Numbered from the stretch's first letter, positions 9,095 to 19,130 are shown. The stretch is 64,000 nt of DNA from Paenibacillus soyae (GCF_024623455.1 NZ_JANIPJ010000008.1:124001-188000), one strand, 5' to 3'. Made by a program: numbers and translations. Notes: generated by a model not told the origin, from the sequence alone.

Positions 9095-10756
9095 GTGAAA
9101 CAAAAATGGACTCTTGCGTTTGTCGTGATGTGTTTGCTGTTAGCCGCTTGCTCTAATGGAAGCGGGTCCAATGCGAAGCCGGACAATAAGGAGGGAGACA
9201 AAGCGGGGAATACGAGCGCTGTTTCTGCGCCGGGTACCTTTCCAATTGTAGAGGAGAAGGTTACTTTGAAGGTGCTTGCGGCACTACGGCCGGATGTAGA
9301 GGACTATCGTACAAACGAATTTACGAAGTGGCTGGAAGAGAAAACAAATGTACATCTGGAATGGGAGACGGTCCCCGAATCCAATATGAAAGAAAAATTG
9401 AATTTGACGCTGGCAAGCGGCGATTATCCTGACATCTTCATGAATATGGGCATTACGGATGCACAGCTTGAGATCTACGGCAACCAGGGGGTGTTCCTAC
9501 CGCTTGAGGATTTAATTGAGGAGCATGCAGTGAATACGCAGAACATATTTGAAGAGCAGGAGCACTTAAGACCGGCGATTACCTCCAATGATGGGCATAT
9601 CTACACGATGCCGGATATTAATGAATGCTACCATTGCTACTACTCCGGTAAGCTCTGGATTTACAAGCCTTGGCTGGATAAGCTGGGACTGGAGATGCCA
9701 ACAACAACGGATGAATTCTATGAAGTACTGAAGGCATTTAAGACTCAGGATCCCAACGGTAATGGCATGGCTGATGAAATTCCGCTGTCTGGATCACCCA
9801 AAGGATGGAACAGCTCTGTTGAAGGCTTTCTAATGAACGCTTTCGTGTATTATGACTTCATTAACGGCGATACGACACGGCGATTGTTTATGAATAATGG
9901 AGCTGTAGACGCGGCATTTATGTCCGAGCAATACCGTGAAGGACTGCGGTATATGAATAAGCTGTTCGACGAAGGATTAATTAATGCAGAGGCTTTCGTA
10001 CAGGATGGCGATCAGCTGAAGCAGCTTGGAGCCAATGGGGATGTTGTTATTCTGGGCGCTGCTCCAAATGGAAGTCCAATCCCGATATCCGACAATGAAA
10101 GATGGAAGGATTATGTGGTTGTTCCGCCGCTAAAAGGCCCATCGGGCACACAATATGTGAACGCTCAGAATAGGAAAGGAAATGTCAATGGCCGATTTGT
10201 AGTTAGCGCGACAAGCAAGCATCCTGAAATTGCTGTTCGACTGGCTGACGCTTTCTACGATCCGGAGGTACAGATGTTTTCGTTATTCGGCATTGAAGGA
10301 GAGGACTGGAGAAAAGCTGAGGGTGGCGAACAAGGCCTCGAGGGCAATCCAGCGACGTTCGTACGCTTGAAGAAAACGAGTGAAGTCGCGAATCACAGCT
10401 GGAATCAGGCCAACCCGACGAATCGGACCGTTGCATTCCGAATTGGCGAAGCCATCAATGATCCGGTGAACAATGTAGAGTACATTCTGCATGCCTCGAC
10501 CAAAAGCTATGAGCCGTTCCGTAACGAGACGGTTATGGTTCCGCCGCTCATCTTCAACGAAGCGCAGTCGTCAGAGCTGCTGGGCTTGCAGAAGACCATC
10601 AATGATTACGTCGACAACATGCTTGTCCAGTTCGTCATGGGCGATGCCAATTTGGAAGCTGGCTGGGACGGTTACCTGAATGAGCTGAGCAATATGAATA
10701 TTAAGCGCTACCTGGAGATTATGCAGGAGGCGTACGATATTCGCTACAAGAAGTAA
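9095..10756 (+). CDS. Extracellular solute-binding lipoprotein of the sugar ABC transporter
   Basis: A 553-aa substrate-binding lipoprotein. The GTG start at 9095 follows GGGAGG; the upstream ATG at 8987 would place a non-signal extension before the leader. From GTG the leader is basic (KQK), hydrophobic, and ends in the lipobox LLAAC with Cys19, the lipid-attachment and cleavage site. A Gly/Ser/Asn-rich linker follows, then a two-lobed binding protein of the LipO/YtcQ class with a typical EF-like segment DPNGNGMADEIP. It should be held at the outer face of the membrane and deliver oligosaccharides, here probably agaro- or porphyran-oligosaccharides, to the two permeases. The ligand is inferred from context. 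Confidence 0.9.
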   Translation: MKQKWTLAFVVMCLLLAACSNGSGSNAKPDNKEGDKAGNTSAVSAPGTFPIVEEKVTLKVLAALRPDVEDYRTNEFTKWLEEKTNVHLEWETVPESNMKEKLNLTLASGDYPDIFMNMGITDAQLEIYGNQGVFLPLEDLIEEHAVNTQNIFEEQEHLRPAITSNDGHIYTMPDINECYHCYYSGKLWIYKPWLDKLGLEMPTTTDEFYEVLKAFKTQDPNGNGMADEIPLSGSPKGWNSSVEGFLMNAFVYYDFINGDTTRRLFMNNGAVDAAFMSEQYREGLRYMNKLFDEGLINAEAFVQDGDQLKQLGANGDVVILGAAPNGSPIPISDNERWKDYVVVPPLKGPSGTQYVNAQNRKGNVNGRFVVSATSKHPEIAVRLADAFYDPEVQMFSLFGIEGEDWRKAEGGEQGLEGNPATFVRLKKTSEVANHSWNQANPTNRTVAFRIGEAINDPVNNVEYILHASTKSYEPFRNETVMVPPLIFNEAQSSELLGLQKTINDYVDNMLVQFVMGDANLEAGWDGYLNELSNMNIKRYLEIMQEAYDIRYKK

Positions 10757-10768
10757 GGAATGATGAAC

Positions 10769-10830
10769 AACCCCGACAACCATCTAGAGTTCTGCTGCCA
10801 TGAACAAGGATGAGTGTGTCGGGGTTATTT
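10769..10830 (+). terminator. Terminator after the transporter operon
   Basis: A perfect 10-bp stem (10769-10778 with 10817-10826) with a long loop, then ATTT. The long loop and short T-run suggest partial termination, so some read-through into the GH86 gene is possible. Confidence 0.55.
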
Positions 10831-10880
10831 GATTCCGTGCAGGCCGAGCCATCTACTTATATTGGAGAGGGGATTCGATA

Positions 10881-13856
10881 ATGAAGTTGATGAGATATCT
10901 GATCATGTTGATGATGTGCTGCTTATTGGTCTTACCGCAAACAGGCGGCGTTGCAAAGGCATACGAGCTGCCTGCTGATGTGCAGCTGCAGAAGGATAAC
11001 TATGATTCTATTGCGGGGCTGGCGGATACTTATCCCATTGAATATATTACACAAGTGAATAACGGTGAGAAACGGGTTAAGCTTATTACGATTGCAAGTC
11101 AGATCGGAATGATTGAGGGTGAGAAGGTTATCGAACTCCCTCCTGAAATTATGCGAGTCGCTGGTTTTTTTAGAGAGTTGAACATAAATGGGAGCCAGAT
11201 CAAAAACCTGGAAGTGTACTGGGAAGGTCCGACAGGCAAGGAGAAGTTAAGCGAATATTTCCGCTCAGAGGCAGTCATTATGGGACGCCCCTTCCATATA
11301 AAGGTTCAGCCGGGTCAATATGACGGTTTTAAGCTCAGATTGAAAGGAACGGGTACTGTAACGAATCTTGTCTTGCATGAGCCGAACGGTCTATCGGCCA
11401 CTTATGATGTAAGAGCGTGGGGGGTATTGGGAGAGGACAAACCGATATTACCTGTACAGGTCCATGTGGACGCAACCACGCGACGCAGCATTGATGGAAT
11501 AACCCGCATGGAAGAAGAAAAGTTTCGCAGAGTGTATGCCAATCCGTTAGGAGAACCGGTCACCTATGAAATAGCACCTTATTTGTCCGAGAGAGGGTTC
11601 CTTCCGGGAAGGCAAATGTTCAAATTCCGGGACGCGCTGGAGATCGGTCATAAGCCTAGCGATCCTTTATTAACGGAGGACCCTCTTCGGGACGGATATG
11701 CCGATGAATCGTTTTTCGATCAACATTATGAGAAGGACTCACAATTAATTGAACAATATGACAAGCTGTATGCGCCGGACATGAAATATATCATCGCTTA
11801 CGACAATTGGCCGACTTGGAATTGGCCTGCCAATACGCCCAATAATCCAAGGGGGACGCCGGCAGTTGACAAATTCGAAGCTGCAGCCGAGCTTGCTTCC
11901 CTCTATACGGAAGCCTATAATCGCAAGCTGGATGGCAGAGGACCTGCCTATATCGAAGTGAAAAACGAATCAACTATTCGTTCGGAGTGGATCTACCATA
12001 ATGATGCCGCCTATGATTCCTGGGGGCTTCTCGCTGACTTTCACAATATAACGGCTGACAAAATCAAGGAACGCAGTCCCGAGGTTCTGGTGGGGGGACC
12101 AACTAGCGCGAATATGACGCTGGATACTAGCGCTTTCGCGAGCGCCAGGGAGCAAATGAGATTCATGGATTTGACGAGAGGACATCTTGACTTTTATTCC
12201 CATCATTTCTACGAAGGCAAGGACTTGATATTAAATGAAACTGACGCCAACTATGGCGGGTATTTGACAGGCCGCCTGGAGGCTGTACTTGATTTGCTCC
12301 AAAATCATATGACGATAACCAACAACATCAAGCCTATGGTCATTTCGGAAACAGGAACCTTGCATTCGGGTGCGACGGATATTGATTATTGGATTCAGTT
12401 GAAGAACTTTAATGCCTATATGATTCGATACATGAATCGGGCGAATGAATTTGACATGGTCGTGCCGTTTTTGTTGCCGATCAAATGGTGGGATAAGGGC
12501 TCGCCGGATATGCTCTTCCGATATGAAGAAGACGGCAGTCTGGGAGTTCCTACTCCGCTGAAATATTACTTGGATTTCTGGAAGGATTACCAGGGGGATC
12601 TGCTTCCTGTAGAGGCCAATGACGACAAGGTTTATGTTCATGCCACGCAAACGGACAATGTCATTTACGTCGCTGTCAACAATATGAACCCGCAGCGGCT
12701 CAGCCTGGATTTGAATATTGATCTCGGCGGCGCCAAAATTTATGATATTGAGCAGAGAAGGCTCTATCTGGAGCAAGGCAAGCTGCATTATGAGACGAAA
12801 AAACAGGCTGATCTGAAGAGTTTGCCTATGGCAGTGGAGGAAACCTCCATCATTAAAATTACATTGGACAAATCGCCTGTTGTGAAAGACATTTTGCTGG
12901 AAAAAACGTATTACGCGGATGAGATGCTGAAGGCCACGGGACAACCGGCTGCTTTCCAGATCGCAGCTCCTGTCGAGCAATTGCAATCGACTGTCTTGCG
13001 GGTATCATTTGGCCGGGAGAATGGCTTTAACATTCCCATGGGCGTCACTGTGAACGGCAAGCATTATCAACATGATATCAGTTTTACGAATAAACCGGGG
13101 CGTTTCTTCGGTTATGTCGATTTCGACATTCCTGCAGGGGACATCAAGGAGATGAACCAGGTCGTCGTTTCGCTTCCTCAACAAGGGGGGACGGTCAGTA
13201 CGGTAGCGTTTATTAACCAGTATGCGCAGGAGGGTTCAGTAGATTCAAGTCCGCCGGAAACCGTCGCGAATATTGAAGGAGCTCATGAGAATGGATGGTA
13301 TCGATCGGACGTATCCGTGCAATTGGAAGCTTTCGACCATTCTGGCGTTGCTGGCATCTATTATCAGTTGAATGACGGTGAATGGACCAGGTATGAGCGC
13401 GAAATCGAGATTCTGACCGAAGGCACCCACACTTTAGCCTATTACAGCAAGGATAAGGCTGGTAATGCCGAGTCTGTCCAAAGCAGGACGATTGCAGTGG
13501 ATAAAACGGCTCCTGATGTGATTATCCAGCCCAATCATACCGATTTGGGCGCGCCGAACAAGAAGCTGGTGGATATAAAGGTCAAGTTACAAGCTTTGGA
13601 TGAAACGTCCGGGATAAGGGATGTTCAATTAACCTCAATCACTAGCAGCGAATCGGACAGCGGATTATATGGGGGCGATAGACCTGATGATATACAGGGC
13701 GCAGAGCTTGGTGCCCATGATTTGGAATTCAAGCTGCGGGCTGAGCTCTCTCCTAAGTCGAAACAGAGGGTATACACGATTGTTTATACCGTATCGGATC
13801 ATGCGGGTAATCAAAGGAAGGCGGAAGTGATGGTCTCGGTTTCAAAAGGGAAGTAG
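10881..13856 (+). CDS. Secreted GH86-type beta-agarase/beta-porphyranase
   Basis: A 991-aa secreted enzyme. Residues 1-27 form a signal peptide (hydrophobic core, cleavage after about AKA). A beta-sandwich-like region is followed by a (beta/alpha)8 catalytic domain at about 200-570 with features I associate with GH86: RRVYANP (216-222), FLPGRQMFK (240-248), EVKNES (359-364; Glu363 the likely acid/base), DFYSHHFYE and VISETGTL (488-495; Glu490 the likely nucleophile). The C-terminus, from about residue 790, has an Ig-like domain of the kind seen in surface enzymes. GH86 members hydrolyse agarose or porphyran beta-1,4 linkages. Start ATG 10881 follows GGAGAGGGG. It would make the oligosaccharides taken up by the preceding transporter. 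Agarose versus porphyran preference cannot be read from the sequence. Confidence 0.85.
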   Translation: MKLMRYLIMLMMCCLLVLPQTGGVAKAYELPADVQLQKDNYDSIAGLADTYPIEYITQVNNGEKRVKLITIASQIGMIEGEKVIELPPEIMRVAGFFRELNINGSQIKNLEVYWEGPTGKEKLSEYFRSEAVIMGRPFHIKVQPGQYDGFKLRLKGTGTVTNLVLHEPNGLSATYDVRAWGVLGEDKPILPVQVHVDATTRRSIDGITRMEEEKFRRVYANPLGEPVTYEIAPYLSERGFLPGRQMFKFRDALEIGHKPSDPLLTEDPLRDGYADESFFDQHYEKDSQLIEQYDKLYAPDMKYIIAYDNWPTWNWPANTPNNPRGTPAVDKFEAAAELASLYTEAYNRKLDGRGPAYIEVKNESTIRSEWIYHNDAAYDSWGLLADFHNITADKIKERSPEVLVGGPTSANMTLDTSAFASAREQMRFMDLTRGHLDFYSHHFYEGKDLILNETDANYGGYLTGRLEAVLDLLQNHMTITNNIKPMVISETGTLHSGATDIDYWIQLKNFNAYMIRYMNRANEFDMVVPFLLPIKWWDKGSPDMLFRYEEDGSLGVPTPLKYYLDFWKDYQGDLLPVEANDDKVYVHATQTDNVIYVAVNNMNPQRLSLDLNIDLGGAKIYDIEQRRLYLEQGKLHYETKKQADLKSLPMAVEETSIIKITLDKSPVVKDILLEKTYYADEMLKATGQPAAFQIAAPVEQLQSTVLRVSFGRENGFNIPMGVTVNGKHYQHDISFTNKPGRFFGYVDFDIPAGDIKEMNQVVVSLPQQGGTVSTVAFINQYAQEGSVDSSPPETVANIEGAHENGWYRSDVSVQLEAFDHSGVAGIYYQLNDGEWTRYEREIEILTEGTHTLAYYSKDKAGNAESVQSRTIAVDKTAPDVIIQPNHTDLGAPNKKLVDIKVKLQALDETSGIRDVQLTSITSSESDSGLYGGDRPDDIQGAELGAHDLEFKLRAELSPKSKQRVYTIVYTVSDHAGNQRKAEVMVSVSKGK

Positions 13857-13875
13857 TCCTTCATTAATCATTAAT

Positions 13876-13920
13876 AATAGCCATGTACGAGTCGGTGGGA
13901 CTGTGCATGGCTATTTATTT
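13876..13920. terminator. Bidirectional terminator between GH86 and the AraC gene
   Basis: A perfect 10-bp stem (13876-13885 with 13906-13915) between two convergent genes; AT-rich tails on both sides. It overlaps the last codon of the AraC gene on the minus strand. Confidence 0.7.
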
Positions 13921-14790
13921 AGCTCCGAGTAGAAAGCGCTCTCTGTAGGCGCCAGGGGTGATCCCCTCCTTGCTGCGGAAGATGCGGATGAAATAGCTGC
14001 TATGCTCATAGCCCACCTCATAAGCAATTTCCTGAATACTGGTCATCGTATGGGCCAGCATTTGTTTGGCTCGTTCCATTCGAATATGCTGCTGATATTG
14101 CAACGGTGTCATACCTGTATGCTTCTTCAGACATCTGCTTAAATAGTCGATATGGTAATGCAGCTCATCCTCCAGCTTCTTCGAGCTGAAGGGCTCCTGC
14201 ATATGGTTCTCCAAATATCGCGCCATACGGGTGCACAGCTCCAATGACCTCGACATGGGCCTCGTCTGATAGATAACTTGCTGCAGCTCAAGCAAAAGCT
14301 GAGCAGTCAGGCTATGGAGCTCCAGTGCATTACGGATAAAAATGTGATTGCGAATCTCAACCATCCGATCCAGTATGGGGAGCAGGGGAGGCAAAACAAC
14401 CTCCGTATGCTTAGGTAGATACATCGCATGTGATCGGGGGTTATGATCGTCATCCGTTGGCTGCTGAAGCGACTCCATCCATTCGAAGCCGCCGCTATTC
14501 AACTCGCGAGGAGGAACAGGATGGCTGAAGTGTACATAATAGGTTTCCGTATTTTGTTCACAGGGGAGATGCCCGAAGTGGGTGCGTCCCGGCTCCAGCA
14601 GCAGCATACTGCCCGCCGTAATGGTATAGGGCTGGTCGTCTTCCGTCATATATAAAGTCCCATTGGTTACGATGATAAGATCGTACAGGCTCCAGCTTCG
14701 CCGGAAATGTGCTTGCCCTTGCTTCCACCAGGAATGACCAACAGTAACAAACTGCGGTAAAGGCGGGATAATGAACTCTAGCATCTTCAT
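13915..14790 (-). CDS. AraC-family transcription regulator with cupin sensor domain
   Basis: A 291-aa soluble regulator. The N-terminal half is cupin-like (residues about 15-110, with PGRTHFGHLP and YVHFSH), a sugar-sensing fold in RhaS/MelR-type proteins. The C-terminal 100 residues form the double helix-turn-helix, marked by SSKKLEDELHYHIDYLSRCL, SIQEIAYEVGYEHSSYFIRI and GITPGAYR. The ATG at 14790 has GGAGG five to six bases upstream. It is divergent from the GH2 gene, 181 bases away, so the shared intergenic region with its promoter is the obvious target. It probably controls the GH2-sulfatase unit. Confidence 0.9.
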   Translation of the reverse strand: MKMLEFIIPPLPQFVTVGHSWWKQGQAHFRRSWSLYDLIIVTNGTLYMTEDDQPYTITAGSMLLLEPGRTHFGHLPCEQNTETYYVHFSHPVPPRELNSGGFEWMESLQQPTDDDHNPRSHAMYLPKHTEVVLPPLLPILDRMVEIRNHIFIRNALELHSLTAQLLLELQQVIYQTRPMSRSLELCTRMARYLENHMQEPFSSKKLEDELHYHIDYLSRCLKKHTGMTPLQYQQHIRMERAKQMLAHTMTSIQEIAYEVGYEHSSYFIRIFRSKEGITPGAYRERFLLGAK

Positions 14791-14896
14791 ATTAGCGCCT
14801 CCAATAGCGGTCTATTCCTTAACAATAGGATACCAAACGATATACTGTCAATGAACATCTTCTCTCTGTACATTAGTCGGAATTGTCTCATCGGAA

Positions 14897-14939
14897 GTCG
14901 AGTATAGCGCTTACAAAGGGAATAGCAAGACAGTATAAT
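14897..14939 (+). promoter_or_regulatory. Promoter of the GH2-sulfatase operon with overlapping cre-like site
   Basis: TTACAA (14911-14916) and TATAAT (14934-14939) are 17 bases apart, a good sigma-A promoter. The segment 14903-14916 (core AGCGCTTACA) resembles a CcpA cre site, differing mainly in its first two bases, and covers the -35 box, as expected for catabolite repression. Confidence 0.6.
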
Positions 14940-14971
14940 GGCAGGAAAGAAACGAGCAGAGGGGGAGAAGA

Positions 14972-17470
14972 ATGAGACAGACTTGGAGCTTGAACACGGA
15001 TTGGAAGTTTTGTTACGGCGACATCACCGAAACCAACTACGATGCTGTACATAAAGAGAGATACAGACAGCCACACTGGATTAAATCTGGTAATCATGGC
15101 GTAGCGAAGTGGGGCTATGACGATTCAGATTGGATTGACGTTCACATTCCGCATGACTTTGTGCTTGAGAATGCGGAGTATGACCCGCAGGTTCCTGCTT
15201 CTCATGGATCATTAAAGAAGGGAATAGGCTGGTACCGAAGAACGTTTAAGCTGCCAGTGGATGCGGTGGAGAAACGTATATGCATTGAATTTGATGGCGT
15301 TTTCCGTAATAGCTCTGTCTGGGTAAACGGCCATTATGTCGGAGCTCATTTAAGCGGGTATACCAGCTTTGCCTATGACATTACAGAAGTGGTGCACGCC
15401 GAGGAGCCGAACGTGGTTGCTGTCAGGGTGGATGCAAGTGAATTCGAAGGCTGGTGGTATGAAGGAGGCGGTATCTATCGCGATGTCAGATTGGTACTGA
15501 CGGACTCGCTCCGAATCCAGCAACGGGGAACTTTCGTGAAGGCCAAGCCTGATCCAGATGGTGAGAAAGCGTTGGTTGTTATTGAGACGGAGGTTGCTAG
15601 CCATTACGAGCAGGCGATATCCTTCGAGCTGCATTCGATTATTATGGGTCCTGACGGAAAACCGGCTGGTAAGTCTGTTGTCTCTACTGTCATCTCCGCG
15701 GATGATACGATGACGCTTACACAGTCTGTTGTGATTCAAGAGCCTCTATTGTGGTCCATCGACTCACCAGAGCTTTATTCACTCAAGAGTACACTCGTCA
15801 AAGGCGGCGAGGCTGTTGATACGTATGAGACCGTCTTCGGAATACGAACGATCGTGTTTGACGCTGAGCGAGGCTTCCTTCTGAATGGTCAGCAGGTGAA
15901 GCTTAAGGGCGTATGCTGCCACGAGGATCATGCCGGCGTCGGCATGGCGGTGCCTGCAGCCGTTAATGAATTCCGGATTCGCCGATTAAAGGAGATGGGC
16001 TGCAATGCGTATCGAACATCGCATAATCCGCCGTCTCCATCGATTCTGGAAGCCTGCGACCGACTGGGCATGGTTGTCATTGATGAGGTTCGCCAAACGG
16101 ATGCGACGAATGAAGGTCTAAGCCAACTGACAAGTCTCATTCAGAGGGACAGGAATCATCCATCAATTATCTTATGGTCGCTGGGCAATGAAGAAATGAA
16201 TATTCAAGGAAAGGCATCGGGCGTTCGGATTTTGCACGCAATGCAAAAGCTTGCCCACAAGCTTGATCCAACTCGTAAATGCACCTACGGGATGAATGCC
16301 GATTGGCTGCCAATCACTCGCTATCATGAAGAAAACGGCTTTCATATCGACGTTCATGGCTTTAACTATATGATGAGAAGGAATTGGGATGCTTACAATC
16401 AGTTTCACAAGGCATATCCGGACAAACCGTTTATCGGTACGGAAAATGCTTCGACGCTCTCGACAAGGGGGGTCTACAGGAAATCATCCACCGATTGCTC
16501 GCTAAACCTCTCCGAGCATGGCAAAGTAACTGCCATATGGTCCAATCCGAAACGTGAAGGCTTGGTGAGCGCCTATGGTGAAACCTATCCATTGTGGGGA
16601 GCTCAGCCGGAGGAAGCTTGGAAGGCGGCGGAAGAGTATGATTTTGTAGGGGGATTGTTCGTATGGACGGGGTTCGACTACCGAGGCGAAACATTCCCTT
16701 ATGAATGGCCTAGTGTCATCTCTCGATACGGGATTATGGATTTGTGCGGCTTTCCGAAGGACATCTATTATTACTATCAAGCTAGATGGACGAGTCGGCC
16801 CGTGCTGCACCTATTCCCGCATTGGAATTGGGCAGGGAGCGAGGGAGAAATGGTTGATGTATGGGCATTCTCGAATATGGACGAGGTGGAATTATTTTTG
16901 AACGGGAATAGTGCAGGAAGACGCACTGTTCCTGAACACGGTCATGCCGAATGGCAGGTTGCCTACGAAGCGGGTGAATTAATGGCCTGCGGGTACCGGA
17001 ATAACCAGCTTGTGTTGACGGAGGTTGTTGCGACAACGGGTGAGCCGGCCCAGATCCTCCTGAGCTCTGAGAGGACTGTTCTTATAGCAGATCATGAAGA
17101 TGTATGTATCATTCAAGCTGCGATTGCAGATGCAGCGGGACGGATTGTTCCGAATGCAGACACGCTCATGACATTTTCTGTGGAGGGACCTGGCCAATTA
17201 ATGGGTACAGGCAATGGCAACCCGGAGAGCCATGAGGATGACAAGTCGGCTTGCCGTAGTGCCTTCCAAGGACTCTGCCAGGTGCTGGTGAGGACCAACG
17301 GAGCAGGCGGCGACATTCGTCTGATTGCTCAAGCGGAAGGGGTAAAGCGCGGAGAAATCGTTATTCACTCCGAGACTTCCAATAAGAGGTCGATTGCTTC
17401 AGCATTGAAGCATGCAGAGTTGCTTCCAACAGGCACAGGACAGCGAGATGCTGCCGACGGTGGTGTCTAG
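14972..17470 (+). CDS. GH2-family beta-galactosidase, cytoplasmic
   Basis: An 832-aa glycoside hydrolase of family 2. Domain order is a jelly-roll sugar-binding domain (about 50-190, with GWYRRTF and GGGIYRDV), an Ig-like domain (about 195-300), the TIM barrel (about 305-600) and C-terminal beta domains. Catalytic residues are visible: Glu407 in SLGNEE (acid/base) and Glu491 in FIGTENAS (nucleophile). There is no signal peptide. The ATG at 14972 follows GAGGGGGAGAAG. GH2 enzymes in agarolytic loci remove the non-reducing beta-D-galactose of imported oligosaccharides, consistent with the setting, although GH2 also contains beta-glucuronidases and beta-mannosidases. It is followed by a sulfatase gene 67 bases downstream, likely cotranscribed. 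Confidence 0.87.
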   Translation: MRQTWSLNTDWKFCYGDITETNYDAVHKERYRQPHWIKSGNHGVAKWGYDDSDWIDVHIPHDFVLENAEYDPQVPASHGSLKKGIGWYRRTFKLPVDAVEKRICIEFDGVFRNSSVWVNGHYVGAHLSGYTSFAYDITEVVHAEEPNVVAVRVDASEFEGWWYEGGGIYRDVRLVLTDSLRIQQRGTFVKAKPDPDGEKALVVIETEVASHYEQAISFELHSIIMGPDGKPAGKSVVSTVISADDTMTLTQSVVIQEPLLWSIDSPELYSLKSTLVKGGEAVDTYETVFGIRTIVFDAERGFLLNGQQVKLKGVCCHEDHAGVGMAVPAAVNEFRIRRLKEMGCNAYRTSHNPPSPSILEACDRLGMVVIDEVRQTDATNEGLSQLTSLIQRDRNHPSIILWSLGNEEMNIQGKASGVRILHAMQKLAHKLDPTRKCTYGMNADWLPITRYHEENGFHIDVHGFNYMMRRNWDAYNQFHKAYPDKPFIGTENASTLSTRGVYRKSSTDCSLNLSEHGKVTAIWSNPKREGLVSAYGETYPLWGAQPEEAWKAAEEYDFVGGLFVWTGFDYRGETFPYEWPSVISRYGIMDLCGFPKDIYYYYQARWTSRPVLHLFPHWNWAGSEGEMVDVWAFSNMDEVELFLNGNSAGRRTVPEHGHAEWQVAYEAGELMACGYRNNQLVLTEVVATTGEPAQILLSSERTVLIADHEDVCIIQAAIADAAGRIVPNADTLMTFSVEGPGQLMGTGNGNPESHEDDKSACRSAFQGLCQVLVRTNGAGGDIRLIAQAEGVKRGEIVIHSETSNKRSIASALKHAELLPTGTGQRDAADGGV

Positions 17471-17537
17471 CCCGCAAAGACAATTGGCAGCATGATTCTC
17501 TTGTCTAGCATTCAATATGTATCGGAGGACAATAGAT

Positions 17538-19049
17538 ATGACAGGATCTCATGATCGACCCAACCTATTATTTATTATGTCAGATGACCATGCAGCCAAT
17601 GCCATTAGTGCTTACGGGTCCAGGCTGGCAGAGGTATGTGCGACTCCCCACATCGACAGGCTGGCCAAGGAAGGGGCGCTATTCCGCAATTTCTTCTGTA
17701 CAAACGCTATCTGCACACCCAGTCGTGCGACGATTCTGACCGGTTTGTATTCCCACCATAACGGTGTGAAGACACTAAGCGACAGCTTGAGCACAGAGCT
17801 GGAGACGTATCCTCGAAGAATGCAGGAAGCGGGCTACGAGACGGCTGTTATCGGCAAGTGGCATCTGCACAGCGAGCCGCAGGGCTTCCATCATTACGAT
17901 GTGTTGTCTGGGCAGGGAACGTATTGGAATCCCAGCTTTATGAGGTCGGGCTTTGACTGGTCGTCTATCTCCAATGTTCATGATGTGAGCACAGGGACAA
18001 CACATGCTGGGTATGTGACGGACATTATTACGGACAAATGTCTGGAGTGGCTGGAATCTCGAAATTCATCCAAGCCCTTTATGCTCCATTGTCACCATAA
18101 GGCACCGCATGACGATTTCGAATATCATCCTCGTTATGAGAACTTGTTTGACGGTATAGACATTCCGGAGCCGGACAGTCTGTGGGAGAATCGGCAGCAT
18201 CGTTCGGTAGGCTCTCGAGATTTCGGTACGTCCGTGTCAGAGCGTAACCCGAAGCGGAATGCCGTCTTGAGGCAGAGTGATCCGTCGTACCCGACCGGTC
18301 CTCTTGAGATCGCGGGTCTGGATGCGGAAGAGCGAACAAAAGCCGCGTATCAGAAATATTTGAAGGATTATCTTCGAGTCGTCAAGGGGATCGATGACAA
18401 TGTCGGCCGATTGCTGGACTATCTGGATCAAAGCGGTCAACTGGAGCATACGATTGTTATCTATACCTCCGATCAAGGGATGTTTCTCGGCGAGCATGAT
18501 TATATCGACAAACGCTGGATCTATGAAGAAGCGCTGCAAATGCCTTTCCTCATTCGGTATCCAAAGGAGATCGAGCCGGGCACCGTGATGGAGTCGCTTG
18601 TGAGCAATATTGATATCGGACCGACATTGTTGGATTATGCCAATACCGACTATTCTTGCAAAGTGGACGGAAGCAGCTTCAGAGGTCTGTTGAACGGGTC
18701 ACAGATGGAATGGAAGGACGCCATCTATTATCGTTATTGGATGCATCTAACGCATCATGATAACCCGGCGCATTTCGGCATGCGGACGAGAGAATACAAG
18801 CTGATCTTCTTCTACGGCTTGCCGCTGGACGCCTCGGGAGCACTGGATGAGGAAACCCCGGCTTCATGGGAATTTTATGATTTGCGGCAGGATCCTTATG
18901 AGATGAATAATGTATATGAACATCCGGAATACAAGGAGCTTATTGAAGAAGCGAGGCAAAAGTTGTTTGCGATAAAGCAGAGTGCAGGCGATGATGATTC
19001 AGCTTATCCAGAGCTGCTGGAGCGAATAGCGCTATCACTGCACAGCTAG
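17538..19049 (+). CDS. Type I (S1 family) sulfatase, Cys-type, cytoplasmic
   Basis: A 503-aa sulfatase distinct from the one at 1662. Metal-binding Asp pair in LLFIMSDDH near the N-terminus, C-T-P-S-R modification motif with Cys59, and TSDQGMFLGEHDYIDKRWIYEE for the second metal site and active-site Lys/His. No signal peptide. I chose ATG 17538 because the GGAGGA ribosome site (17524-17529) lies after the ATG at 17517. It follows the GH2 gene on the same strand and ends at a strong terminator. Together with GH2 it would clear sulfated galactose units. Two intracellular sulfatases of different subfamilies suggest two sulfate positions on the glycan; the positions are unknown. Confidence 0.88.
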   Translation: MTGSHDRPNLLFIMSDDHAANAISAYGSRLAEVCATPHIDRLAKEGALFRNFFCTNAICTPSRATILTGLYSHHNGVKTLSDSLSTELETYPRRMQEAGYETAVIGKWHLHSEPQGFHHYDVLSGQGTYWNPSFMRSGFDWSSISNVHDVSTGTTHAGYVTDIITDKCLEWLESRNSSKPFMLHCHHKAPHDDFEYHPRYENLFDGIDIPEPDSLWENRQHRSVGSRDFGTSVSERNPKRNAVLRQSDPSYPTGPLEIAGLDAEERTKAAYQKYLKDYLRVVKGIDDNVGRLLDYLDQSGQLEHTIVIYTSDQGMFLGEHDYIDKRWIYEEALQMPFLIRYPKEIEPGTVMESLVSNIDIGPTLLDYANTDYSCKVDGSSFRGLLNGSQMEWKDAIYYRYWMHLTHHDNPAHFGMRTREYKLIFFYGLPLDASGALDEETPASWEFYDLRQDPYEMNNVYEHPEYKELIEEARQKLFAIKQSAGDDDSAYPELLERIALSLHS

Positions 19050-19077
19050 TTTAAATTCATACAACTGCAGTTCAGCG

Positions 19078-19110
19078 AAGCGGAGGCCCCTATGGTGTCT
19101 CCGCTTTCTT
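19078..19110 (+). terminator. Terminator after the second sulfatase gene
   Basis: A perfect 8-bp stem (19078-19085 with 19099-19106) followed by TTCTT; may also serve the convergent MFS gene. Confidence 0.65.
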
Positions 19111-19130
19111 GAAATAAAGAAAGCTTTCTT

